Counted from the first letter of the stretch, positions 6,743 through 14,932 are shown. The stretch: DNA of 64,000 nt from Photobacterium sp. TY1-4 (GCF_025398175.1 NZ_CP099734.1:1302001-1366000); one strand, 5' to 3'. Translations and numbers: made by a program. Notes: a model not told the origin generated them from the letters alone.

Positions 6743-6889
6743 TGTTGGACAAGCCCGGACAGCCTTATTAAGTCAATTGCTCTATTGGGGGTTGGTGAGC
6801 GTTGCGCCCGCGGCTTTCTTCAGGGCGAGCGCAGCCTGGAAGTGATCACGCTGTGTTTCACTTCAATGGGTTACCGCCTGAGTTCGGTC
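6743..6889 (-). mobile_element. IS1111-type remnant 3 (noncoding 3' end only)
   Basis: Collinear with the left 143 bp of remnants 1 and 2 (TGTTGGACAAGCCCGGA to CCTGAGTTC), then abruptly replaced by the end of an IS91-family fragment. The junction lies at GTTC (6882-6885), complement of the IS91 target tetranucleotide GAAC, suggesting IS91 inserted here in an IS1111 copy and later decayed. Confidence 0.75.
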
Positions 6890-7211
6890 TTGCGCTGGCT
6901 TTTTCCTGGTTGGTGATGCTACGCCATTCTCCTTACTCTGTTTGTCTTGCGGCTATCCCGGTCGGGTGATGCCGACGCAGTGCATGGTATGCCGGCAGCA
7001 TGGGCAGCCCCGTGTTGCTTGCTGTGGCTCGGTGTTCACAGGCAACTGCCATGTCGGCAGGCCGAGCAACATCAGCTGAATGCTCAGCCGTAGTACTCTC
7101 GCGCTGCCGTGCAACAAGTCATAGTCCCGCACCCGTTGTAACCCTTTCGGCAGCACATGCTGCAAGATCAACCACATGAACTGCACCACCGGCAGGGTAC
7201 GTGTTGCCGGT
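6886..7211 (-). pseudogene. IS91-family fragment: transposase C-terminus and element end
   Basis: From 6964 to 7211 the DNA matches window positions 1 to about 250 closely, so it is the last part of the same IS91-type transposase. The readable tail (6953-7189) runs from WLILQHVLPKGLQRVRDY to CCRHTMHCVGITRPG. The 70 bp at 6890-6960 are then the terminal, probably oriIS, end of the element, absent from the first copy because of the window edge. The N-terminal three quarters of the gene are missing, so it is dead. It lies in the same orientation as the copy at 1-1042. Confidence 0.82.
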
Positions 7212-7220
7212 TACAACGGC

Positions 7221-7227
7221 GTTATAA
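7221..7227 (+). other. R' core box opening cassette 4
   Basis: GTTATAA preceded by GGC, matching the GTTRRRY-type core that pairs with the TTATAAC box at 7879-7885 at the other end of the toxin-antitoxin cassette. The rest of the preceding attC is replaced by IS1111 and IS91 remnants. Confidence 0.65.
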
Positions 7228-7304
7228 CACAGTATTAACGCCTTGCTCCCAACAGCCACTTGAACTATTATTTGTACGTAATTTTGTACCATTTGGAGTT
7301 CAAT

Positions 7305-7586
7305 ATGAGTCGCATTCATTTCGACAAAGATATTCAGCCTCTGTCTGAATTTCGTGCAAGCGTAGCCTCATTTATTAAGCAAATCAATGAGACTCGTCGT
7401 CCATTGGTTATTACTCAACGTGGTAAAGGCGTTGCTGTTGTTCTTGATGTTGCAGAGTATGAAGCAATGCAAGAGAAGATTGAACTACTTGAAGAAATGC
7501 GTACAGCTGAAGCTCAACTTGCGTCTGGTTTGGGTGTTTCGAATGAAGATGCTCGTGCTCAGGTACTGGGGCGCATCAAGAAATGA
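7305..7586 (+). CDS. Cassette 4: Phd/YefM-family antitoxin
   Basis: 93 residues from ATG 7305, chosen over 7260 because GGAG sits 8 bases before it. The N-terminal DNA-binding Phd/YefM fold shows as LSEFRASVASFIKQINETRR (about 12-31) and PLVITQRGKGVAVVLDVAEYE (about 32-52). The C-terminal acidic helix (EKIELLEEMRTAEAQLASG) would wrap the toxin. It should repress its own promoter, likely the TTGTACGTAATTTTGTACC region at 7273-7291 with a GTAC repeat. It overlaps the toxin gene by 4 bp (ATGA). Such pairs are common in chromosomal integrons, where they stabilise the array. Confidence 0.9.
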   Translation: MSRIHFDKDIQPLSEFRASVASFIKQINETRRPLVITQRGKGVAVVLDVAEYEAMQEKIELLEEMRTAEAQLASGLGVSNEDARAQVLGRIKK

Positions 7587-7870
7587 AAGTAGTGTGGTCT
7601 CCATTAGCTTTACAGAAGCTTGGTGATGCGGCTGAATTTATCTCATTGGATAATCCAGCGGCAGCTGGAAATTGGGTAAATGAAGTTTTCGACCAAACGG
7701 AGCTACTTGGAACCATGCCTGAAATGGGGCGTATGGTTCCAGAAATGCCTGATACACATTATCGTGAAATCATTTTTGGTCACTATCGCATCATTTATAG
7801 TTTAAGCCATGAAATTCGCGTACTAACGGTGCGAAATTGTCGTCAAATCCTGACGGAAGATGACGTCTAA
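7583..7870 (+). CDS. Cassette 4: RelE/ParE-family toxin
   Basis: 95 residues. KVVWSPLALQKLGDAAEFIS (2-21) is the first helix, followed by AGNWVNEVFDQTELLGTMPEMGRMVPE and the C-terminal REIIFGHYRIIYSL with a conserved Arg-Ile-Ile-Tyr core. This is the ParE/RelE plasmid-stabilisation fold. Whether it cleaves mRNA on the ribosome or poisons gyrase cannot be told; ParE-like length and sequence favour the latter slightly. It is translationally coupled to the antitoxin through ATGA, and its stop lies 8 bp before the cassette's attC R'' box. Confidence 0.9.
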   Translation: MKVVWSPLALQKLGDAAEFISLDNPAAAGNWVNEVFDQTELLGTMPEMGRMVPEMPDTHYREIIFGHYRIIYSLSHEIRVLTVRNCRQILTEDDV

Positions 7871-7878
7871 AGGCTGTG

Positions 7879-7926
7879 TTATAACAAATAAGGATACGTG
7901 TCGCGCAGCCGACACTTCTATCCGGG
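7879..7926 (+). other. Last attC of the array (R' half lost)
   Basis: TTATAAC box followed by the same 48-bp attC arm set as the other short sites. After TATCCGGG it runs into 15 bases of IS1111 end and then into chromosomal DNA, so no R' box follows. It marks the present right edge of the array. Confidence 0.78.
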
Positions 7927-7941
7927 TGTTAGACAAGCCCG
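7927..7941 (-). mobile_element. IS1111-type remnant 4 (15-bp terminal stub)
   Basis: TGTTAGACAAGCCCG matches the outer end of remnants 1-3 with one change. After it the sequence is unrelated and the TetR gene stop follows 9 bp later, so a deletion has fused the array to the chromosome. Confidence 0.7.
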
Positions 7942-7949
7942 ATCCCCAC

Positions 7950-8591
7950 TCACCGGCGCAGGGCTTTGCCGAAAGTGTCTGTCAACATATCGACCAAAGG
8001 GGCACGATGGCCCGCATTTCCCTGTGCCAGTGCCTCGTTGGCTAATCCGTGCATGGCATGAAATATCATCAGCGCCGTCATTCGGGGATCGGGCGTCTGC
8101 CAGGCATTGGCCTGCACGCCGCTTTGCAATAAAGCACACAACTGTTCAATGACCGGGTTATCGGCCATGAGTTGCCGATCTTCACTCGGGCGGACATCCT
8201 CGAAAAGCATGTCATGGCGCAAAATCTGCCCCAACAATCCATCCAGTGCAGTTGCAAACCAGGTGCGCAATTGCGATTCCCAGTCGTCGGGCGGGCAGTG
8301 GGCGAGGGCAGTGTCAATCTGCTCGCAAAAAGACACCATGAAACGCTGCTGCAAGGCACGCAACAAGGCATCGCGGGACTTAAAGTAAATATAAAAGGTG
8401 CCTTTGGCGACCTGGGCGGCTGCGGCAATATCTTCGATCCGGGTGGCTCGAACGCCCTGGGTAAGGAATAAGTGCTCTGCCGCATCCATCAGCGCGGCGC
8501 GGCGGGTATGCGGGGCCCGGGTCCGTTGACGCTGCGGTGTTTCCGCAGCGTTGGTGTTGGCGGTTGTATGATTAGTCATTTTCTCGGTCAT
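7950..8591 (-). CDS. TetR-family transcriptional regulator
   Basis: 213 residues. A basic, low-complexity N-terminal tail (about 1-30) precedes the TetR helix-turn-helix (about 31-80: LMDAAEHLFLTQGVRATRIE, then AAQVAKGTFYIYFKSRDALL). The C-terminal helical ligand domain has no diagnostic motif. ATG 8591 and ATG 8579 are both possible; neither has a strong ribosome site. The gene is followed on the same strand by the array edge and preceded by an ABC transporter operon reading the same way, so it may regulate that operon in response to its substrate. This is inference from position only. Confidence 0.85.
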   Translation of the reverse strand: MTEKMTNHTTANTNAAETPQRQRTRAPHTRRAALMDAAEHLFLTQGVRATRIEDIAAAAQVAKGTFYIYFKSRDALLRALQQRFMVSFCEQIDTALAHCPPDDWESQLRTWFATALDGLLGQILRHDMLFEDVRPSEDRQLMADNPVIEQLCALLQSGVQANAWQTPDPRMTALMIFHAMHGLANEALAQGNAGHRAPLVDMLTDTFGKALRR

Positions 8592-8706
8592 CGCAGGTAT
8601 TCAAAGCCGCTATGATTGCAGTTGAATTGTAAGTCTGTAAAGCCTTGTTTTTTTAAATCAATACCATATTGATTTCGATAAGCGGCGATCCATGGCGTTG
8701 GTCGGA

Positions 8707-10386
8707 TCATGCCAGTGCTCCGTCACGTCTTTTTGTCGTACTTCGCTCAGCAGGATCTTGTTCTGAGTTGCGTGCTTCTGGGTGCGCCTGCGCAAGGTCA
8801 GCCAATGCAATGATCTGGGTCGGCTGCCAGATTGCCGGATCCCGGTGGGTGACCAGAATGACGGTCGCTGGTAAATCGCGGATCACTTCGGCAATTCGGC
8901 GCTCGGTTTCTTCATCCAGTGCAGCGGTTGCTTCGTCCAGAATGAGGATTGGTGCTCCTTTAATCAGCGCGCGCGCGATGGCAACCCGCTGTCTTTCGCC
9001 TCCGGAGAATGCCCCGCCTTGGTGGCCGACGGTCTGATGAATGCCCTGCGGCGAGCGGTCGATGACGCTACCCAGCATGGCCCGGCGTGCTGCCGTCGTG
9101 ACATCTTCGTCACTGGCTTCGGGTCGGCTCAGGCGGATGTTTTCCGCCAGGGTGCCGGTGAACACGATGGGATCTTGTGCCACATACGCGATGTGTTTGG
9201 ACAGATCGGCATATCGCATTTGGTTAAGCGGGACGCCGCCGAAGGTGATCACGCCGCGTTGCGGATCATCAAAGCGCATCAGCAACTCAAGCAAAGTACT
9301 TTTCCCGCAACCGCTCGGGCCAGAGATCACCACGGTTGTGCCGGGTGGGATGTCCGCATTGATCCGGCTGAGGGCGGGCGCCTGACTGATGTGTTTCAGG
9401 GTGATATGGTGTCCGTCAGGTTGCGACGCTGAGCGGTGTGATGGCTCCGGCAGCGTCGGGACGGCAATGATCTGACGGTAGTCGTTCAATGCAGCGCGCA
9501 GATCGTTGATGCTCAACCCGGCCAATGCAAGCTCTCCCAACGGCGCTGCTGCCCGTGCTACCAGAACCAGCAGGGCGAGTGCCAGCGCTGGTTCGGTGAT
9601 ACCGGCGACGGCGAGATAAGCGGCGATGCTGGCCAACGGCAAGGCACTGGCGATGGCAGAGACCAGGGTTGCTCTGGCTGCGGCACGGGTGGTCCCGGCC
9701 AGAACGTTTTCCTGAGTCTGCCATTGTTGTTCGAGTCGGGCGATCGCTCGCACGGGCCCGGCCGTGGTGCGCAGCAGCTCCAGATGATCAACGAACTCTA
9801 TAGTCGCTTGTGCGGTGCCTTTGTCGGCATCATGCCTTTTTTTGTCGGCTTGGCTGAGTGCCCGTTGCGCCTTGAACTGGATAACCAGTGACAGGGTCAG
9901 CAAACAGCCGACGCCCAATGCTACGCCCGGTCCGGTTAGCCATGCAATCCCGGCGACCAAAAATAGCGGGATCAGCGGCGCGTGCAGGAAGGTTTGCAGC
10001 TGGTGGGCAGGAATACTCATAAAACCGGGAATTCCCCGGCCTGCCAGCATGGCCACTTGGGTGCGATGCGCATCAGTAAACCAGGAGAGCTTGGCTTGGC
10101 CCAATGCCTGACCCAACGTCGCAAAAAGGTCGCCGGCCAGCCGAACCCCCGAGAAAAAGCCGGCGCGTGTCACCCAGATGGTCGCCAGCACCGTGACACT
10201 GGCGGTGAAGACCACCCATTCCGGGGATTGCTGTGTCGCAATGGCCCACGCCAGCACGGTATAGGCAGCAGCTTCCAACGCAGCGACCAGACACCAGCCG
10301 AGGCTAATCCACAGGAGACGGCGTCGGGCATGCGCCGGAAATACCCGGTGCGTGGAGTAGGATGGGGTTGCTGAGACTGTGGTCAT
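8707..10386 (-). CDS. ABC transporter, fused permease/ATPase subunit B (IrtB/YbtQ/CydC-like)
   Basis: 559 residues: six-helix exporter-type membrane domain (about 20-310), then an ATPase domain with Walker A GPSGCGKS, signature FSGGERQR and Walker B ILILDEATAALD. The extended ATPase motifs look catalytically competent. It overlaps the upstream partner by 4 bp (ATGA), indicating an obligate heterodimer. The same architecture occurs in CydDC and in the siderophore importers IrtAB and YbtPQ; the Fur-type site upstream favours the latter group. The Lys/Arg-rich C-terminal tail is probably not functional. Confidence 0.88.
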   Translation of the reverse strand: MTTVSATPSYSTHRVFPAHARRRLLWISLGWCLVAALEAAAYTVLAWAIATQQSPEWVVFTASVTVLATIWVTRAGFFSGVRLAGDLFATLGQALGQAKLSWFTDAHRTQVAMLAGRGIPGFMSIPAHQLQTFLHAPLIPLFLVAGIAWLTGPGVALGVGCLLTLSLVIQFKAQRALSQADKKRHDADKGTAQATIEFVDHLELLRTTAGPVRAIARLEQQWQTQENVLAGTTRAAARATLVSAIASALPLASIAAYLAVAGITEPALALALLVLVARAAAPLGELALAGLSINDLRAALNDYRQIIAVPTLPEPSHRSASQPDGHHITLKHISQAPALSRINADIPPGTTVVISGPSGCGKSTLLELLMRFDDPQRGVITFGGVPLNQMRYADLSKHIAYVAQDPIVFTGTLAENIRLSRPEASDEDVTTAARRAMLGSVIDRSPQGIHQTVGHQGGAFSGGERQRVAIARALIKGAPILILDEATAALDEETERRIAEVIRDLPATVILVTHRDPAIWQPTQIIALADLAQAHPEARNSEQDPAERSTTKRRDGALA

Positions 10387-12026
10387 GCCTGTAATTCCTC
10401 CTGTTCGATAGCCTTCTGTTCGATAGTCTTCTGTTGGGTGGCATCTTTGAGGGTGATTTGTGCATCGGCCTGGGCGGCCAGCGCCGGATCATGAGTGACC
10501 ATCACCAGAGTTTTGCCTTGGGTGTGAGCGAGATGCAGCAGGGCTGCCATGAGCTGATCCGCACTCTGGCGGTCTAAGGCGCTGGTCGGCTCGTCCAGGA
10601 GGATCACGGGTGCCAGACTCAAAAACAGCCGGGCCAGCCCGACCCGCTGTTGTTCGCCGCCAGACAGCAGCGCGGCATCGGCGTCTAAATCGATCTTGAT
10701 CTGGGCCTGGCTCAGGGCAGCGTCCAATTGTGTGTCGGTGGCATTCGGCGCGGACAGCAAGAGGTTCTCGCGCACCGTGGTGTGGAGTACCGGCGTGTTT
10801 TGCGGAATGAGTTGGATATTCAGGTGGCGGCCCTGTTCATCCAGTTCAGCAATATCCGTCCGGCCCAGATGAACAATACCGCTATCTGCCGGTTCGAACC
10901 CGGCGAGTATGCGGAGCAGGGTGGTTTTTCCGGTGCCGCTTGGTCCGGTGATTGCCGTGAGGGTTCCGGGGGCGAACCGGTAAGACAGGCGATGAATGAG
11001 CGGGCCGTGATCTGTGGTCAGGCTGACTTCTTCCATCTCAAGTACGGCGTCATCAATTAGCGTCGCAGTTTCTCCGCTGGGCAGAGCCGGTTCTCGTAGT
11101 AATTCGGCGATGCGCCCGGCAGCGGCGCGTCCGGCGGCAACATAGTCAAGCCCATGCCCGAGCCGCAGTGATGGTGTGACGATCGCCAGGCCAAAAAAGA
11201 GGACCGCAGCCAGCGCCGCCGGACTGAGCTGATACGACACCAGATAAGCAATAGCGAATGTTGCAACGGCCTGTAGCAGCGCGATCGCAATCGCAGCAGC
11301 GGTTGCCACATGGCTGACCCAGGCCACCATGCCCTGAGTGAAGCGGTTCGTGGCTGCATGGTAATCCGCCAGCGCGCCTGATTGGGCACCATAGAGCCGG
11401 TTGACCCGGATCCCGCGCACATAATCGTTGACGGCGGTGACGATGGCCCCCATCACTTCCATCCGCTCGGCACCGAAACGTACCGAATAGCGCGGTACCA
11501 GAACGAGGTAGTACAGCGCCGCGATACCTCCGGGGATCAAGGCGATCAAAGCCATTGGTCCGGCAATTGTCAGCAGCAAGATCATCGAAGCGACAGGGAC
11601 AATGACAAAGGTGGCAATTTCCGCCGGTAAGTGTGCGATGAGATGGTGCAGGGCGGCAATATCGTCGGAAACCAGCCGTCGCAGCGCGTTGTCACCGTGG
11701 CGTGCCAAGGTCCGGGACGGCAGCCGGGTCAGGTGATTGGCAACTTGTCGACGCAGCCGGGCAGAAAAACCTGCTTCAGCCGCATGGGCGATCCTTGAGG
11801 CTGCAGAAGCGCAAAGGGCCCCGGCGAGCCAGCAACCGCAGGCCCCGACCACCCAGAGAGGAGACATCTCGTTGATTAAGCTGATGAGGCACCACAGCGC
11901 GCCTAATTTCGCCAGGCCGGACAGTCCTTCGGCCAGCATCCCGATGACCAGTTGCGGCAGCGCGGGCTTGAGTGCCGGGAGTAATACGGGATCGAGCAGG
12001 CGGATTTGAGACTGACGGCCATTCAT
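10383..12026 (-). CDS. ABC transporter, fused permease/ATPase subunit A (IrtA/YbtP-like)
   Basis: 547 residues from ATG 12026, chosen because AGAGG lies 7 bases upstream; the frame extends to 12080 without a ribosome site. Membrane domain about 15-310 with several hydrophobic helices (FVIVPVASMILLLTIAGPMA, then IPGGIAALYYLVL). ATPase domain about 330-540 with Walker A GPSGTGKT, signature LSGGEQQR and Walker B VILLDEPTSALD. The C-terminus ends in an odd repeat (KTIEQKAIEQEE) reflecting a short DNA repeat at about 10410-10432. It forms a heterodimer with the downstream gene. A perfect 15-bp Fur-like palindrome lies 168 bp upstream, so iron-limited expression and ferric-siderophore handling are likely. 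Confidence 0.87.
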   Translation of the reverse strand: MNGRQSQIRLLDPVLLPALKPALPQLVIGMLAEGLSGLAKLGALWCLISLINEMSPLWVVGACGCWLAGALCASAASRIAHAAEAGFSARLRRQVANHLTRLPSRTLARHGDNALRRLVSDDIAALHHLIAHLPAEIATFVIVPVASMILLLTIAGPMALIALIPGGIAALYYLVLVPRYSVRFGAERMEVMGAIVTAVNDYVRGIRVNRLYGAQSGALADYHAATNRFTQGMVAWVSHVATAAAIAIALLQAVATFAIAYLVSYQLSPAALAAVLFFGLAIVTPSLRLGHGLDYVAAGRAAAGRIAELLREPALPSGETATLIDDAVLEMEEVSLTTDHGPLIHRLSYRFAPGTLTAITGPSGTGKTTLLRILAGFEPADSGIVHLGRTDIAELDEQGRHLNIQLIPQNTPVLHTTVRENLLLSAPNATDTQLDAALSQAQIKIDLDADAALLSGGEQQRVGLARLFLSLAPVILLDEPTSALDRQSADQLMAALLHLAHTQGKTLVMVTHDPALAAQADAQITLKDATQQKTIEQKAIEQEELQA

Positions 12027-12193
12027 TGGAAACCTCTCATTCCCGCAGCAGGCAAGGTTGTCATGCAGAATAGATCGCACCGGATGTTATGACGATTATC
12101 CAACAGCCGTGCATGTTGTGCGTCACCTGTCCGTTGGTATCGCCGCTTCGCGGAATCACTTCTCATGCTGCGTTTCACTCCCTTGTTATTAAT

Positions 12194-12208
12194 TGATAAT
12201 AATTATCA
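12194..12208. promoter_or_regulatory. Fur box (7-1-7 palindrome)
   Basis: TGATAATAATTATCA is a perfect 7-1-7 inverted repeat matching the Fur core. It lies upstream of the ABC transporter operon (reverse strand) and predicts derepression under iron starvation. No other complete gene nearby could use it except the decayed LysR gene to its right. Confidence 0.82.
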
Positions 12209-12479
12209 GTTACTAATGACTTCAGGTCATTATAGGTTTGATACTCAACCAGATGCAATTCGAATATTGAAGTCCGACAGGGAAAAATCGGTTCTGTCAT
12301 GCATGGAATCGCACGGATTAAGCCGTTTTGTCAGTACGAGTGACCTTATCAGTACGACCGTTGTTTTTGCTCAATGTGCGGTACCGCGCTTGGGGAAGTG
12401 CTTTCAGAAAATGAATCCTTTCCGGTATCGGCAAACTGTTTTGATGAGGAGATTGGTCCCCAAAATCAATGCCATGAAT

Positions 12480-12616
12480 TTTTTTCAAAAAAACCTCAGT
12501 TGACGCTCTACGCGTTATATCCAGCCAGGCATTTTGTCCCTGCCAAAGTGGTACAGTGTATTGAATTTTTGGAACAGTGGTTTTCCACACCGCGTCACTC
12601 ATACCAATCGCAGTAA
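12480..12616 (+). pseudogene. C-terminal remnant of a LysR-type regulator
   Basis: The frame ending at 12616 reads PQLTLYALYPARHFVPAKV followed by EFLEQWF, the usual end of a LysR substrate-binding domain (YxxYPSRRxLPxKVRxFIDFL). A neighbouring frame upstream (about 12330-12380) contains STSDLISTTVVFAQ, which could be an earlier part of the same domain before a frameshift. No DNA-binding N-terminus is present. The rest of 12209-12801 shows no gene. Confidence 0.5.
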
Positions 12617-12801
12617 ATAACTGGTCATCCTAGCTTGTTAAAATGCTCGATAACTGCGTTATAATTTTGGATTGTAGAATAACTACTTATCAAAAAATTC
12701 TGCCTTGTTCTCAAACATTTTTCCGGCGCTATTTTTGATCATTTACTTACTTTAATTGGTATCACTTGTGAATGAAGGACCCGCTTAGGCGATAACAGAA
12801 C

Positions 12802-13323
12802 ATGAATAAAATTCTCATCATCGGAAATTCCGGCTCGGGAAAGAGCTGGTTATCTGTACGTCTGTCGAATCAATTGCAGTATCCGGAAGTGAATTTGGAT
12901 GCGGTTGTGTGGGAGCCCGGTGGCTTTCATCAAAAACGGCCGCAAGAAGTGATTGATGGCGAATTGACACGATTATCACAGGAAACACACTGGGTGGTGG
13001 AAGGGGTATTTGGTGCGCTTGCCGAACAGCTCATCGACTCAGCCGATACTTTATTGTTTTTGGATATGGATTGGGAACTTTGCGAGCAATCCCTTCTTAG
13101 CCGAGGCTCGGAAAGCTCAAAGCAACTGGACCAGGGATTGGCTGAAAAGAATTTTCAGGATCTCCTTGTGTGGGCGTCAGCGTATTACCATCGGCAGTCA
13201 AAAAATTCGCGTACGTTTCACCACCGGTTATACGCAGAATTCGGTGGCCGAAAACGGCATTTCACTCGCCGGGAGGACGTGGTGGTCTTTTTAAATACTG
13301 ACGTTGCAGCACTCGCTGAATGA
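12802..13323 (+). CDS. P-loop nucleoside/nucleotide kinase-like protein (adenylate-kinase-like, FlaR type)
   Basis: 173 residues. Walker A GNSGSGKS at about 8-15, NLDAVVWEPG at about 32-41 and a WVVEGVFGAL segment at about 64-73 fit the family of small P-loop proteins annotated as 'topology modulation' or shikimate/adenylate-kinase-like. The Walker B-like strand is TLLFLDMDW (about 82-90). These enzymes are thought to phosphorylate small molecules, but substrates are mostly unknown. It is first in a run of same-strand genes (kinase, nucleotidyltransferase, AraC, LysE) with short gaps. Confidence 0.78.
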   Translation: MNKILIIGNSGSGKSWLSVRLSNQLQYPEVNLDAVVWEPGGFHQKRPQEVIDGELTRLSQETHWVVEGVFGALAEQLIDSADTLLFLDMDWELCEQSLLSRGSESSKQLDQGLAEKNFQDLLVWASAYYHRQSKNSRTFHHRLYAEFGGRKRHFTRREDVVVFLNTDVAALAE

Positions 13324-13374
13324 AGTTGGACACGGATGAGTTGGTAATTAAAACCCCGATAGAAAAGGAATCAC

Positions 13375-14046
13375 ATGAAACATCAGGATCCGCTGATAGA
13401 GGCCCTTGTCCGGGCGCTTCAGGCGCAATATCAGCCACATACGATTATCTTCTATGGTTCGCGGGCCAGGGGAGATGCCACCGCAACCAGCGACATCGAT
13501 GTTGCCTGTTTTGTCGATGATCACCCGGAACTGAAAGATGCCCGGTTGTTCCAGGGCGTTTATCTCGATAACTGGGTTTATCCGACGCAGGCCATGCAAC
13601 ACATCTCGAAAGACACGTTAAGATTTGCCGATGGTGCTTGTCTTGTGGATCAACGTGGATTGGGAGAGGAATTTCTTACCAAAGTCCGGAAAAAATTCGC
13701 TGCTGGCCCGGAAAGATTAAGCGACTCCGATCGCGCGCATACGACCGAGTGGATCTCGAAAATGTTGCAGCGCATTGAAACGGAAGATGTGGAAGGGATG
13801 TACCGGCGGTGCTGGCTTCAGCTCGAATTGTTAGAGGTCTATTTTCATCTGCGGGACCAGTGGTTTTTGGGGCCGAAAAAGAGTTTTCAGTTGCTGAAAG
13901 ACAAGAATCCCGTTGGGTATCAGTTGTTTTTTAATAGTTATCAGGCTCCGACAGATTTAAAAAAATTGCAATTACTCGCGAATCATGTCAGCACAATCGC
14001 GTCGTTTTATTTGGAAGGCATTGGAAATGAACGAGCCAGGGAGTAA
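13375..14046 (+). CDS. Nucleotidyltransferase-domain protein
   Basis: 223 residues. The Pol beta-type signature is clear: FYGSRARGDATATSDIDVAC at about 23-42, with GS and DxD metal ligands. The remaining helical half (about 110-223, RRCWLQLELLEVYFHLRDQW) resembles the helical partner domain of kanamycin/minimal nucleotidyltransferases. It could transfer a nucleotide to a small molecule, tRNA or protein; there is no adjacent HEPN gene to suggest a MNT-HEPN toxin-antitoxin pair. ATG 13375 follows AAAAGGAATCAC. It ends 3 bp before the AraC gene, so the two are likely co-transcribed. Confidence 0.82.
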   Translation: MKHQDPLIEALVRALQAQYQPHTIIFYGSRARGDATATSDIDVACFVDDHPELKDARLFQGVYLDNWVYPTQAMQHISKDTLRFADGACLVDQRGLGEEFLTKVRKKFAAGPERLSDSDRAHTTEWISKMLQRIETEDVEGMYRRCWLQLELLEVYFHLRDQWFLGPKKSFQLLKDKNPVGYQLFFNSYQAPTDLKKLQLLANHVSTIASFYLEGIGNERARE

Positions 14047-14049
14047 GTA

Positions 14050-14856
14050 ATGGCTTTGGAAACATCGAAATTATGGACAAACAATACATTTCCTGGGGTC
14101 GAGCTGCTTTCAGCCCGTTATACCAAGTTTGAATTTACCAAGCACTGGCATGATGAACTTGCCATTGGTGTGATTGAATCGGGTGCGGAGGGGCTATTTT
14201 ACCGAGGGCAAAATCTGTTGGTGCCTCAACGTCACATTGTTGCGATTAATCCGGCTGAGGTGCATACCGGTTTTTCCGGAACCCCGGAAGGTTGGCGCTA
14301 CCGGATGTTTTATTTCGACCTGAATGAACTGGCGCAACAATTTGCCAGTCGGTCGCTGCCGGTGGACCCGATTGTTGACCGCACGGTGATTGACGATACA
14401 GAGCTGTTCGAGACCTTATTGCAACTGCATGTCTCGTTAGAGCACCCTTCCTTTGAACTCACCAAAGAAACTTTATTTGTCCTGGCGCTGGAGAAGTTAT
14501 TTTCACAATATGGCTCGGCCAGAGAAGAACAATCGAGTCGCCATGACACAAAAAGTAGTTATCTCGCACGAGAATTCATCCTCGATCATTACGAAGCCAA
14601 TCCGTCGCTCGCCGATCTGGAGCAAATTACCAACTGCTCGAAGTTCCAGCTTATTAAGAGCTTTAAAGCAACGTTTGGCATTACGCCGCACCAGTATCTC
14701 TTGTTGGTAAAAGTCCACCGGGCCAAACAGTTGCTGTCGCAGGGCCTGAGCTGTGTAGATGTTTCCCTGACGTGCGGGTTTTACGATCAAAGCCATTTCA
14801 GCCGAAATTTTAAAAAAGCATTCGGTGTCTCACCTTCGAACTATTCTGGGGTCTGA
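14050..14856 (+). CDS. AraC-family transcriptional regulator with cupin sensor domain
   Basis: 268 residues. N-terminal cupin domain (about 15-100: FTKHWHDELAIGVIESGAEG, then INPAEVHTGFSG), C-terminal double helix-turn-helix (about 170-268: NPSLADLEQITNCSKFQLIK, then GLSCVDVSLTCGFYDQSHFS and FKKAFGVSPSNY). This arrangement is typical of AraC proteins that sit beside LysE-type exporters and activate them in response to a small ligand. The LysE gene starts 77 bp downstream with its own strong ribosome site. Confidence 0.9.
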   Translation: MALETSKLWTNNTFPGVELLSARYTKFEFTKHWHDELAIGVIESGAEGLFYRGQNLLVPQRHIVAINPAEVHTGFSGTPEGWRYRMFYFDLNELAQQFASRSLPVDPIVDRTVIDDTELFETLLQLHVSLEHPSFELTKETLFVLALEKLFSQYGSAREEQSSRHDTKSSYLAREFILDHYEANPSLADLEQITNCSKFQLIKSFKATFGITPHQYLLLVKVHRAKQLLSQGLSCVDVSLTCGFYDQSHFSRNFKKAFGVSPSNYSGV

Positions 14857-14932
14857 CGCCGACCGTTCAATTTCATACAAGATCGCTCCGATTCATCTGG
14901 TTAACATGGCGCTATTGATGAAGGAGGTAAGT

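Noticed and set aside
3730..7941. Regularly spaced repeats as a CRISPR array
   Set aside because: Repeat units are 48 bp or longer, spaced by whole genes, and match attC structure; no cas genes are present.
12165..12503. 112-codon frame opposite and beyond the Fur box as an intact gene
   Set aside because: No start signal and no continuous homology; at most it contains a piece of the decayed LysR gene.
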